Shown here piece by piece: positions 1 to 6,890 of a stretch of 64,000 nt of DNA. The position numbers and the translations under genes are program-made. The stretch covers positions 1-64,000 of the forward strand of contig JAIPIH010000011.1 in NCBI GenBank assembly GCA_021734835.1. The letters run 5' to 3'. Every line of letters starts with the position of its first letter. The first letter of the stretch is position 1. Source of the stretch: Candidatus Cloacimonadota bacterium. Lineage in GTDB: Bacteria; Cloacimonadota; Cloacimonadia; Cloacimonadales; TCS61. Under the pieces are notes generated by a model. The model saw nothing but the letters and a program-made list of their open reading frames with translations. It did not search any database and was not told the DNA's origin.

Positions 1-52
1 CCTCCACAGGGGACGGCATAACATAATTTTGTTATGCCGTCCCCTGTGGAGG
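1..52. repeat. 52-bp perfect hairpin, 23-nt arms
   Basis: Positions 1-23 are the exact reverse complement of 30-52, with a 6-nt AT loop at 24-29. The outer stem is GC-rich (starting CCTCCACAGGGGAC), unlike the AT-rich surroundings. There is no T-run after it, so a classical terminator is not supported. It may be a REP-like palindrome or the end of an element cut by the window edge. Confidence 0.75.
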
Positions 53-248
53 CTGTTCCTGGGCATGGATAAGGAATTATGTTATCGGAATCCAAAAAAT
101 ATTGGGTAAGTGTTATTGTAGAATATAATGTGTTCAGCAAAATTGCAAGTGGTTTCAGGATAATTTTACTTTATCATCTTGCTCTCGGGCTTATAGGCTT
201 TCACAATTACCTAATATTCTTAAAATTTTTGGCAGAAAAAGAATATGA

Positions 249-340
249 GCCGTGAACAATCGCTAACAAACGCGAACTGAAGAAATTAAAGATATTGATA
301 TCTGCTTTAAAAGTTCGCGTTTGTTCGTTTTGTTCGCGGC
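249..340. repeat. Imperfect inverted repeat in the 53-494 intergenic stretch
   Basis: Left arm 249-278 pairs with right arm 312-340. Their inner 14 nt (265-278 and 312-325) are perfectly complementary and the outer parts carry a few mismatches and one gap; the loop is 33 nt. It is the only clear structure between 53 and 494. A pyrimidine-rich stretch of short repeats (about 347-400) follows and looks like the opposite strand of the purine-rich repeats found elsewhere in the window. A TTGACA box at 436-441 lacks a good -10 partner. Confidence 0.65.
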
Positions 341-494
341 TAAATTTTCTCACATTCTTCTTTCTCAATTTCTCAACTTCTCAATCTCACAATTTCGGTT
401 TATCCGAGTCAAGCGCATAGGCATATTAAGTTTTATTGACAAAAGCACCTTGCATTGAAAAGAATTCACCTAGATATAAGAAGCTGGAGGTAAA

Positions 495-1250
495 ATGAAG
501 GCAATATCGGTTTGCGGTTATCATCATACGGGGAAAACGACGGTCTGTGAAACAATTATCTGGGGATTGAAGCAGCGGGGATTTTCGGTCTGCTCGATCA
601 AGGATATACATAATGAAGAATTTACGATGGAAAAAGCAGGTTCAAACAGTGACCGGCATTATATTGCAGGAGCAGAACCGGTTATAGCCAGAGGATTAAA
701 TGAAACTAATCTGTTATGGCGCAGACAGCTCAATTTTCTGGAAATGCTGCCGCATCTTCACGCGGACTGGCTGATCGTGGAAGGTATGCATTCTCTGGCG
801 ATGCCGCGCATAATTTGTGGCGATGACAAAAAGAAAATTGCTGAGAAGATTGATGAAACGGTATTTGCCGTCAGTGGGAAATTTGCTGATGACCATGATA
901 AATATGAAGAGATACCGGTTATAAGCGCGATGAAAGATGCTGACAGTCTGCTGGAACTGGTTCTGGAAAAAGGATTTGACGTGTTACCGCAGGCAGATCC
1001 GAAATGTTGTGGTCATTGCGGGATGAGCTGCCGGGAATTTACAGGTGCCGTACTGCGGAATGAACGATTGAGAGATGATTGCGTAACCGAAAATCTGGGT
1101 ACTGTCCGATACTGGCTTGATGATGAGGAGCAGAAGATCGTGCCCTTTGTGCAGAATATCTTCTATGATCTGATCAAGGGCTTTGTGAGAAATCTGAAAG
1201 GCTATAAAGCCGGAAAAGTGAGGATTGAAATAAATACGGATGGAAAATAA
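495..1250 (+). CDS. MobB-like P-loop GTPase with C-terminal cysteine cluster
   Basis: The 251-aa protein begins with a P-loop (GYHHTGKTT, residues about 8-16) in the form typical of MobB, which binds GTP and assists attachment of GMP to molybdopterin. An acidic patch in WLIVEGMH (about 92-99) fits the second nucleotide site. The C-terminal part carries a compact cysteine cluster (CCGHCGMSC, about 173-181) that suggests metal binding. The start is supported by GGAGG at 486-490, 4 nt before ATG. The gene overlaps the next by 11 nt. No molybdenum-cofactor gene lies nearby, so the family call is firmer than the pathway call; another MobB-like GTPase role is possible. Confidence 0.65.
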   Translation: MKAISVCGYHHTGKTTVCETIIWGLKQRGFSVCSIKDIHNEEFTMEKAGSNSDRHYIAGAEPVIARGLNETNLLWRRQLNFLEMLPHLHADWLIVEGMHSLAMPRIICGDDKKKIAEKIDETVFAVSGKFADDHDKYEEIPVISAMKDADSLLELVLEKGFDVLPQADPKCCGHCGMSCREFTGAVLRNERLRDDCVTENLGTVRYWLDDEEQKIVPFVQNIFYDLIKGFVRNLKGYKAGKVRIEINTDGK

Positions 1251-1701
1251 AGTAATTATTTGTCAGGTTTGTGGAAATGAAGTACCGCTTGGGGCTGCGA
1301 TATGTCCCTGGTGTGAAAATGCGGTTAAAAAATCCCGCTTGAAGAATGTGAAAGGTGAAAAATTCCGTACCGTGGACATCAAGAGCGATCAGCCGGATAT
1401 CGAGACGGCGCGCAGCAGGCTTTCAGCCGTGCTTTTTAAGGCGAAAGCAGACAGGGTGAAGGTTTTGAAGATCATTCATGGTTATGGTTCTTCCGGAAAA
1501 GGGGGAGATATTTGTTATATGGTGCGTGAATATCTGGAAGCTCAGAAATATTCGCAGGTTTTTCAATATTATGTGAAAGGTGAGGAATTTTCCAGTGGTT
1601 ACCAGGAGGGCCTGCTGATCGCAGGAGATTTTCCAAAACTGCGTTCCGACAGCGACTGGGGAAACAGAAATAAAGGTATCACGCTGGTGGTGATGCGATG
1701 A
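1240..1701 (+). CDS. Zinc-ribbon plus Smr-domain protein
   Basis: The 153-aa protein starts with two CxxC pairs (CQVCGNEV and CPWCEN, residues about 8-26), a likely structural zinc ribbon. Residues about 63-150 match a Smr (small MutS-related) domain. They include a VKVLKIIHGYGSSGKGG segment in place of the usual HGxGxG motif and a terminal hydrophobic strand. Smr domains bind or nick nucleic acid and occur in MutS2 and in ribosome-rescue nucleases. The gene overlaps both neighbours (11 nt and 4 nt), so translational coupling in a three-gene operon is likely. Whether it cuts DNA or RNA cannot be told from sequence. Confidence 0.65.
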   Translation: MENKVIICQVCGNEVPLGAAICPWCENAVKKSRLKNVKGEKFRTVDIKSDQPDIETARSRLSAVLFKAKADRVKVLKIIHGYGSSGKGGDICYMVREYLEAQKYSQVFQYYVKGEEFSSGYQEGLLIAGDFPKLRSDSDWGNRNKGITLVVMR

Positions 1702-2318
1702 CTAAAAGTAAAATAGAATTTTATTGGGAAAAAAGAATCGTGCGCAAGCACTATCACAAAGCAGAAGAATATCAGCGAGAACTGGAGATTTATAACAAAA
1801 GCTGGAAAATATTGCCGTCATTGCTAAATACCGGTAAAAATTGGCTGGAAATTTCCTTTAAACCGGGCGAGAACCTCTGGGAACAGGATAGCGTTGATTT
1901 TGCCGTCATCGGCAGATTATATGCTCAATTGCATAATTATGAATCCCGGGATGGCAAAGTGATCTGCCAGATTGATACAAATCCGCGCAATGTGCTTTAC
2001 TGCCTTGAGGAAAAGAAATATTATCTTATAGATTTTGTGGACTGGAGATGGGAAAAAGCGGAATTTGACCTTATACACTTTCTGTTATTCTGGGCAGGAG
2101 CGCTTTCGGAACTGGAATTTTACGTGGCTATGAAAGAATTTCTGGCAGGTTATAATACTTTGCGCAGTATTTCTGCAGAAACCTGGCAGGAGCTATATCC
2201 GCAAGTAGTGCAATATTTTGACGGCAGAAGAGAACATTTTGGAAAACGAGAGAAGAAAGGCGGGGGAGAAGAGACGATCAACAGGAAAATGCTGAAAAAG
2301 GCGGTAGCGAATGAATAA
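1698..2318 (+). CDS. APH/choline-kinase-like phosphotransferase
   Basis: The 206-aa protein carries the catalytic half of an aminoglycoside-phosphotransferase/choline-kinase fold. QIDTNPRNVLY (about 94-104) stands where the family has HGDxxxxN, with Asp and Asn present but the first His replaced. YLIDFVDWRWEKAEFDL (about 109-125) carries the metal-binding Asp. The N-terminal lobe is short compared with full APH proteins (about 300 aa), so this may be a minimal or small-substrate kinase. It overlaps the Smr gene by 4 nt (ATGA-type), which places it as third gene of the operon. The substrate is unknown. Confidence 0.55.
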   Translation: MTKSKIEFYWEKRIVRKHYHKAEEYQRELEIYNKSWKILPSLLNTGKNWLEISFKPGENLWEQDSVDFAVIGRLYAQLHNYESRDGKVICQIDTNPRNVLYCLEEKKYYLIDFVDWRWEKAEFDLIHFLLFWAGALSELEFYVAMKEFLAGYNTLRSISAETWQELYPQVVQYFDGRREHFGKREKKGGGEETINRKMLKKAVANE

Positions 2319-2324
2319 AAGTCA

Positions 2325-2539
2325 GACGTTCACCAGTGCGCAGCATGGGGAATGAATGACGGCAATTTTTGGAGTAAATTAACAGTGTTAATTTGTAGAA
2401 AACGCAGTTTTCTGAAGCACAAACAACCCAGCCAAAACTTGCGAATGTCTTTAGACCTCCGCAATGTTGAACACATTTATTCATCAGATTAGGGAGTAAA
2501 GATCGTGTTCATTCCCCATGCTGCGCACTGGTGAACGTC
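2325..2539. repeat. MITE-like element with 32-bp perfect terminal inverted repeats
   Basis: A 32-nt sequence at 2325-2356 recurs as its exact reverse complement at 2508-2539, enclosing 151 bp. The core holds a second perfect palindrome, 2376-2394 (9-nt arms around a G). No transposase or credible ORF lies inside, and no clear target-site duplication is visible. Size and structure fit a miniature inverted-repeat element or a large cruciform. It separates the upstream operon from the toxin-antitoxin pair. Confidence 0.7.
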
Positions 2540-2632
2540 CACTTGGCTGATTTTAAATGAAATTAAAGAAAAACTTTACATTTTCGGCGAAATCTGAACA
2601 ATTGTGAGGTTAATGATGAAGAGGAAAGAAAA

Positions 2633-2917
2633 ATGACGAAATCTCAGATACTGGATTTTTTAAGAGAGAATAAGGAATATCTTAAGAATAGATTCCAGAT
2701 AACCAGAATTGGATTATTCGGCAGCTATGCAAATGATGCGCAGACTAATGAAAGCGATATAGACATTATTGTAGATATGCCTTCAAGTTTTGACGGTTAT
2801 TATGATCTGAAAGAATTTTTAGAGGCGAATTTAAAGAAAGAAATTGATTTAGGTCTGGAAAAAAACCTGAGACTTTTGATCAGGGAAAATATTAAGAAAG
2901 AGATAATCTATGTTTAA
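2633..2917 (+). CDS. mntA: MNT-type minimal nucleotidyltransferase antitoxin (MntA-like)
   Basis: The 94-aa protein has the minimal nucleotidyltransferase signature GSx10DxD: GSYA then SDIDI at residues about 29-44, with a third acidic residue in EIDLGLE. In the HEPN/MNT toxin-antitoxin family, MntA neutralises the HepT ribonuclease by transferring AMP to a tyrosine of its active site. The next gene, overlapping by 8 nt, is the matching HepT, which strongly supports the call. A GAGG-type ribosome site precedes the ATG. Confidence 0.88.
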   Translation: MTKSQILDFLRENKEYLKNRFQITRIGLFGSYANDAQTNESDIDIIVDMPSSFDGYYDLKEFLEANLKKEIDLGLEKNLRLLIRENIKKEIIYV

Positions 2918-3344
2918 TCGAGATATAGGATTTTACTTTGTTGATATATTCATTGCGTTTAACAAAATAGCCAGATATACTTTCAGGTTCGGAGATCTCG
3001 AAAGTTTCTATCATAGTGAACTCGAATGGGATGCTAAGATCAGAGAACTGGAGTTACTTGGTGAAGCAACTAAGACATTACTAAATTTGAATGTAATTAA
3101 TAACAAATATATAAGAATTGTAGATTTTAGAAATCAAATTTCTCATGAATATTTTGGCATTGATAAAGAAATAATCTGGGATATCGTAAAGAATAAATTA
3201 CCTGAATATATTGATGAGTTAAAAGAAATCGTGAAAGATAAAAATATCAATCTTGCCGAAGCGATAATATCAGCTATTGAAGAGAAGAAATTTAATAAAA
3301 CTGTAGTGCAGTTTTTGGATAAGCTGAGAAAAGAACTAAAATAG
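2910..3344 (+). CDS. hepT: HEPN-domain RNase toxin (HepT-like, DUF86)
   Basis: The 144-aa protein carries the HEPN catalytic motif Rx4HxY as RNQISHEY (residues about 77-84), preceded by helices typical of DUF86. HepT cleaves RNA; the Tyr of the motif is the residue that MntA AMPylates. All three motif residues are present, so the toxin is predicted to be active. It overlaps mntA by 8 nt. The final 30 residues are lysine-rich and helical. The pair is the first defence-type module of the island. Confidence 0.88.
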   Translation: MFNRDIGFYFVDIFIAFNKIARYTFRFGDLESFYHSELEWDAKIRELELLGEATKTLLNLNVINNKYIRIVDFRNQISHEYFGIDKEIIWDIVKNKLPEYIDELKEIVKDKNINLAEAIISAIEEKKFNKTVVQFLDKLRKELK

Positions 3345-3505
3345 TATCTCATATTAAAAATATTATGTATTGATTTATTTATCTATGAAGTTATTTTTTT
3401 ATTTCGTAAATATGATTTCGAACTTAGAGCATGAGAAAAAGGAATGATAATGATTAAAAGAGTATTGTCTGTAAATATATATAATTTATATGCAAGGAAG
3501 TTATT

Positions 3506-5065
3506 ATGAATAGAAATGATATTAAAACAATTTTTCCAATTGACGAAGCAACAAAAGTATTTCAATACTCTCCAGATGAAAGACAAGATAACACAGGATC
3601 AATATATCGTAAAACACGATTATATAACGAAAACACAGAAACTTTACCTGACGATACCACAAGAATAAACCCTAAAGAACCCACAAGAAAAGTACCTGAC
3701 AATGTCACAAGAATAATGCTTACTGAAGCCACTAAAATATTTGCTACTCTCGTCAATGGTATATATAGTGGTAGAAACAGAACAAAAGAAATATATGATG
3801 GTATGCGAATAGGAAATTATATAATTGGAAAACAGGTAGCCGTTGGTGGGATGAGTGAAATTTACCAGGTGAATCACATTTATATCAAACATCAGAGAAT
3901 TTTAAAAGCCTTGAAAGCGCGCGATGAACGTAGCATGGGAAGTAAAAGATTTTTGAGGGAGGCTGAATTTCTATCACAATTATCTCATCCTAATGTCGTT
4001 GAAATCTATGATGCAGGAATGGAAAAAGATATTCCTTTTATTATTATGGAAAATGTTAAAGGAGATTCAATAAGCGATCTTCTGGAAGCGAAGATATTGT
4101 TACCAATAGAACAGGTCCTAAATCTACTAGAAGATATAGCTAACGTCCTGATCAGGCAAGAGGAACTGGGAATAATACACAGGGATATTAAACCAGGTAA
4201 CATAATGTTAAGAAAATCCAGGGCTTCTTATTGTTTAATTGATTATGGGATTTCAGGCTATATCAAAGACAATATTGGAGATAGAAGAAATTTGCCAAAA
4301 TCTCTAGATAATTTAACTCAAACTGGAGCTATATTTGGTACTCCACTTTATTTTTCACCAGAGCAGGGTCGAGGTGAAACCTTGACAATACGAAGCGATA
4401 TATATTCATTAGGTGCAACTGTATTAGAATGCATAGTAGGAAGAGAAGTTTTTATTAAAAATAAAATAAGCACGCTAATAAGTGACATTAGTAATTCATT
4501 AATCACCGTACCGTCAGAGGTAAAGACTATCATTAATAATATGGTAAACAATGATCCTTCTGAGCGCTATAGTTCACCCCAAAAATTATTAAAAGATATT
4601 TACAATTATCGTTATGAAAAAATGATACCAGCAGAAATGTATCAATCAACAGTATTCATTGCCATGCCGTTTGCTAAACATTTTAATAGAGTTTTTTATT
4701 GTATACAGAGAGCATGTAGCGCAATGAAATTACGTCCGGTGAGAGTAGACAGATCATTATATACAGAAAGTATATGGGATCTAATAGTCAGGGAAATTGA
4801 GTATTCCAGTCTTATTATTGCTGATTTCTCAGAGACGAGTGATTCTTCAGGAATCAATATAAATGTTGTTACGGAAGCTTCATATGCTCGAGCATTAAAG
4901 AAGCCTCTTTGCTTAATAAGTCAGCAAGCTCCCGAAAAGCTACCTTTCGATTGGAAACTAGTTCCCTTCATCAAATATGAAGATAGCAAGGAAGGTTATA
5001 ATAAACTATTAGAAGATATATGTAATGCTTTGCGTCAATGGCAATTAATAAGACTGGAAAAATAG
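3506..5065 (+). CDS. Ser/Thr protein kinase fused to a nucleoside-deoxyribosyltransferase/TIR-like domain
   Basis: The 519-aa protein has three parts. Residues 1-90 hold about six short motifs of the form acidic/x-T-(R/K)-hydrophobic (EATKVF, KTRLY, TTRIN, PTRKV, VTRIM, EATKIF), possible autophosphorylation sites. Residues about 105-370 form a Hanks-type kinase with glycine loop VAVGGMSEIYQV, HRDIKPGN, a DYG in place of DFG, and FGTPLYFSPEQ. Residues about 380-515 start STVFIAMPF and continue with IIADFSE and a later alanine-rich helix, matching the nucleoside 2-deoxyribosyltransferase-like/TIR-like group found in conflict proteins. No transmembrane segment is seen, unlike typical PknB. An AAGGAAG ribosome site precedes ATG. 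Likely a phosphorylation-controlled nucleotide-cleaving effector; that role is inferred. Confidence 0.8.
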   Translation: MNRNDIKTIFPIDEATKVFQYSPDERQDNTGSIYRKTRLYNENTETLPDDTTRINPKEPTRKVPDNVTRIMLTEATKIFATLVNGIYSGRNRTKEIYDGMRIGNYIIGKQVAVGGMSEIYQVNHIYIKHQRILKALKARDERSMGSKRFLREAEFLSQLSHPNVVEIYDAGMEKDIPFIIMENVKGDSISDLLEAKILLPIEQVLNLLEDIANVLIRQEELGIIHRDIKPGNIMLRKSRASYCLIDYGISGYIKDNIGDRRNLPKSLDNLTQTGAIFGTPLYFSPEQGRGETLTIRSDIYSLGATVLECIVGREVFIKNKISTLISDISNSLITVPSEVKTIINNMVNNDPSERYSSPQKLLKDIYNYRYEKMIPAEMYQSTVFIAMPFAKHFNRVFYCIQRACSAMKLRPVRVDRSLYTESIWDLIVREIEYSSLIIADFSETSDSSGININVVTEASYARALKKPLCLISQQAPEKLPFDWKLVPFIKYEDSKEGYNKLLEDICNALRQWQLIRLEK

Positions 5066-5067
5066 CT

Positions 5068-5841
5068 ATGAACATCCAGATAGCATCAGATCTGCATCTT
5101 GAATTCCCGGAAAACAGGGAATGGCTGAAAGAAAATCCCTTAATCCCCCGAGGTGAAGTATTACTGCTGGCAGGTGATATAATCTGTGATAAATACAAGA
5201 AAAAGGCGACCAGTTTTTATGAAAAAATATCAAAAGAGTTCCGGTTCGTAATATCAACACCGGGAAATCATGAATATTATCATGGAACCATTGATTATGC
5301 CTATCCCTTTTATAAAAAGGCAATTGCTGAAAATCATCTGAAACTGAATAATGTAAGCTATGTTATTGATGACGTAAAATTCATCGTAACGACTTTGTGG
5401 AGCGCAGTTCCTGATGCAGATAGAGGGATTATCGGTCAGTATTTGAATGATTACAGGCTGATCTCGCATACCAATATCTACAAAGAAAAATATCTCATTA
5501 CTATTGATGATACCAATAAATATCACAGAATGTCATTAAGATATCTGAAAGCAGAATTAGAGAAACCTTTTGAGGGAAGCATCATAGTGATGACTCATCA
5601 TTTACCGAGTTATGAATGCGTTTCCGATAAATTTAAAAAGGATAAACTGAACAGCGCTTTTACCTCCGACCTGAACGAATTGATCACATCACATCCCCGG
5701 ATCAAATACTGGATATGTGGTCACTCCCATGATTTCCATGAAACAATTATCGGAGAGACGAAGATCATCAGAAATCCTCTGGGCTACGTATGCGCGGGTG
5801 AAGAAAAAGATTTCAAGGGTGATTATGTGATTGATATATAA
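5068..5841 (+). CDS. Calcineurin-like metallophosphoesterase
   Basis: The 257-aa protein shows the ordered metallophosphoesterase motifs: ASDLHLEF (D-x-H) at the N-terminus, LLLAGDII (GD), TPGNHEYY (GNHE), MTHHLP and CGHSHDF (GHxH). All metal ligands appear present. I chose ATG 5068 because the product then starts at the first conserved strand; an ATG at 5038 lies inside the upstream gene and adds ten unconserved residues. It follows the kinase gene by 2 nt and is probably cotranscribed. The substrate is unknown; relatives hydrolyse phosphoproteins, cyclic nucleotides or nucleic acid. A broken copy of the first third lies at 54371-54616. Confidence 0.85.
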   Translation: MNIQIASDLHLEFPENREWLKENPLIPRGEVLLLAGDIICDKYKKKATSFYEKISKEFRFVISTPGNHEYYHGTIDYAYPFYKKAIAENHLKLNNVSYVIDDVKFIVTTLWSAVPDADRGIIGQYLNDYRLISHTNIYKEKYLITIDDTNKYHRMSLRYLKAELEKPFEGSIIVMTHHLPSYECVSDKFKKDKLNSAFTSDLNELITSHPRIKYWICGHSHDFHETIIGETKIIRNPLGYVCAGEEKDFKGDYVIDI

Positions 5842-5903
5842 ATATCCGGGAGAATTTTGATTATATACAGATATAATCATTTGTAAGAGACTCAGGAGAA
5901 AAA

Positions 5904-6779
5904 ATGAAGAAAATCCTTATAGGAATTGTGATCGGAGTAATCCTGTCGGTTATTGTTTTTCTTATATTTTACAAAGAACATCCTGTTGAAGCTGATCTGC
6001 CTGTTGAAGAGGCTAATGATCAGAAAACGTATGAGGATAGATTAAAGGAGTACTATGCAGGAAGCCCCTATGCAGAATTTTATGACAGTGAAAATATTAT
6101 GAACAAAATATTCGCTGATCATCATAATCCTCAACCATCTAACTACATTTACAGAGAAACATTGCTTGAGGATTATAATGGCGAATCTTATATTTATATT
6201 TTTTTTAGAAAAAAAGAATACCGGGATCATAACGAACCCACGTTTCATGCCTTCCGTAAGACTTACGGTGTAGCAGAATATATGCTAATGGATAATGACG
6301 AATATAAGCTGACAACCTTAACCCTGAATATTGGAAGAATTCCGACCAACAATGTATTTCCTGGTTATGAAATCGTAGATGTAGGACCAGGAAAGATGGC
6401 TTTCCAATTAGAAATAAGTGATCTCGGTATGGCTACTTATGTAACAACAATAACTTTGATTACTAAAGTCGGACCTGATTTCAAAGTCGTCTTCCAGGAA
6501 ACAATCACAACTTACCAGCAAAAGGAACTTATATTCGTAACGGATAAGATCAGCCAGATAGAATATGAATTCTGGATAAGTAAGAAATCCATCACCAATG
6601 GCTATTATGATCTGTTTTTAAAGTTACAGGGAATAGAATATGAGGGAGAGGACTTAGAAAAGATAGAAGTAGATAAACTGATTAAATATTCTTTTAATGG
6701 TTCCAGCTATCAGGTTAATGAATCTCCCAAGTGCTGCTTGATTAATGAAACCTTATCGTTAACCGAAGGCATTCAGTAA
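5904..6779 (+). CDS. Membrane-anchored protein of unknown function
   Basis: The 291-aa protein begins MKK followed by a hydrophobic segment (residues about 4-24), a signal anchor without a lipobox cysteine. The rest is predicted exported, beta-rich and acidic, with no motif I recognise. It has one CC pair near the C-terminus. An AGGAGA ribosome site precedes the ATG. It lies 62 nt after the phosphoesterase on the same strand and could belong to the same transcript. Convergent to the next gene. Confidence 0.7.
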   Translation: MKKILIGIVIGVILSVIVFLIFYKEHPVEADLPVEEANDQKTYEDRLKEYYAGSPYAEFYDSENIMNKIFADHHNPQPSNYIYRETLLEDYNGESYIYIFFRKKEYRDHNEPTFHAFRKTYGVAEYMLMDNDEYKLTTLTLNIGRIPTNNVFPGYEIVDVGPGKMAFQLEISDLGMATYVTTITLITKVGPDFKVVFQETITTYQQKELIFVTDKISQIEYEFWISKKSITNGYYDLFLKLQGIEYEGEDLEKIEVDKLIKYSFNGSSYQVNESPKCCLINETLSLTEGIQ

Positions 6780-6890
6780 TAATTTCTCATTCTACGTACC
6801 TCATAGTCTACTTGACGATGGTGTGAGGAGGCTTTATATATAGCATTTTCACTTGTGATGCAACTTCGATTTACCTGTAGTTGAGGTTCT

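Noticed and set aside
2278-2484. 68-aa minus-strand frame across the inverted-repeat element
   Set aside because: It spans the palindrome and the end of the kinase gene, with no transposase likeness.
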